This document shows, piece after piece, positions 24,686-24,817 of a DNA stretch of 24,817 bases; within the stretch, counting starts at the first letter, position 1, and each line of letters starts with the position of its first letter. Below the pieces are notes generated by a model. It was not told the DNA's origin and made no database searches. It worked only from the letters and a program-made list of their open reading frames with translations. The position numbers were made by a program, and so were the translations under genes. The stretch is from NCBI GenBank assembly GCA_002412625.1, contig DHVK01000056.1:1-24817 (forward strand). Direction: 5' to 3'. This DNA is from Cloacimonetes bacterium UBA5210. Its GTDB lineage: Bacteria; Cloacimonadota; Cloacimonadia; Cloacimonadales; Cloacimonadaceae.

Positions 24686-24722
24686 AAAAGGTTAAAAGAC
24701 TATAAGGATAAAGGGCTAAAAG
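24675..24722. repeat. Degenerate 8-bp tandem repeat (consensus NNTAAAAG)
   Basis: Six successive octamers in register: CATAAAGG, GCTAAAAG, GTTAAAAG, ACTATAAG, GATAAAGG, GCTAAAAG. Two 15-bp copies of ATAAAGGGCTAAAAG (24676-24690 and 24708-24722) recur at 32 bp, four units. The first units overlap the right arm of the 13-bp hairpin. The remaining 95 bp to the window end show no gene. Confidence 0.75.
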
Positions 24723-24817
24723 CTATGGTCAAGAGTCAGGTTGTCGCGGTGCAAAGCCCGGGCTACTGCAAGTCTTGAAGTTCTACAAACCTCGCAAACA
24801 AAAAGGCGTTAGCGATG

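Noticed and set aside
24480..24817. CRISPR array suggested by the repeats at the right end
   Set aside because: Units are contiguous 7- and 8-bp tandem copies with no spacers and no cas gene nearby.

Overview
The window looks like a chromosomal segment of an anaerobic, diderm bacterium of the FCB group. A Cloacimonadota-like (WWE1) host is my best guess. This is inferred from the mix of genes: an oxygen-sensitive hybrid-cluster protein, very large secreted multidomain peptidases with fibronectin/ASPM-like modules, outer-membrane barrel proteins, FtsX-type ABC exporters and Ig-like lipoproteins. No rRNA or tRNA is present to settle it.

Left end (1-3511, minus strand): a compact four-gene operon, TetR regulator > ferredoxin > cupin > hybrid cluster protein (hcp). 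A 20-bp palindromic operator lies just before the first gene and a strong intrinsic terminator follows the last. It reads as a self-regulated nitrosative/redox stress operon. After a gene-free stretch of about 580 bp comes a small two-TM protein of unknown function, whose stop codon abuts that of the next gene.

Centre (4486-14820): a surface/secreted proteolysis region. A 889-aa metallopeptidase (HEYIH...E, then a propeller-like region and a C-terminal barrel) is divergent from a 2008-aa secreted protein. The latter is the most striking object here. It joins a gingipain-type C25 cysteine peptidase, with the Arg-pocket residues of RgpB, to a complete Porphyromonas-type peptidylarginine deiminase (PPAD) domain. 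In Porphyromonas gingivalis these are separate enzymes acting in sequence: the Arg-gingipain cuts after Arg and PPAD converts the exposed C-terminal Arg to citrulline. Here both are on one polypeptide. A secreted Sel1-repeat protein follows.

Right-centre (15415-19279, plus strand): a tightly packed housekeeping operon ybaB-recR-ribE-lipoprotein-wecB, with gaps of 3, 6, -4 and 14 nt. It covers recombination repair, riboflavin synthesis, an Ig-like envelope lipoprotein and UDP-GlcNAc 2-epimerase.

Right end (24470-19338, minus strand): a lipoprotein/VOC-protein pair, then a tripartite exporter operon of membrane-fusion protein, FtsX-type permease and ABC ATPase. The last 340 bp holds no convincing gene but carries two different degenerate short tandem repeats, one of 7 bp and one of 8 bp units. 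The second runs into a long perfect hairpin that looks like a terminator for a gene beyond the window.
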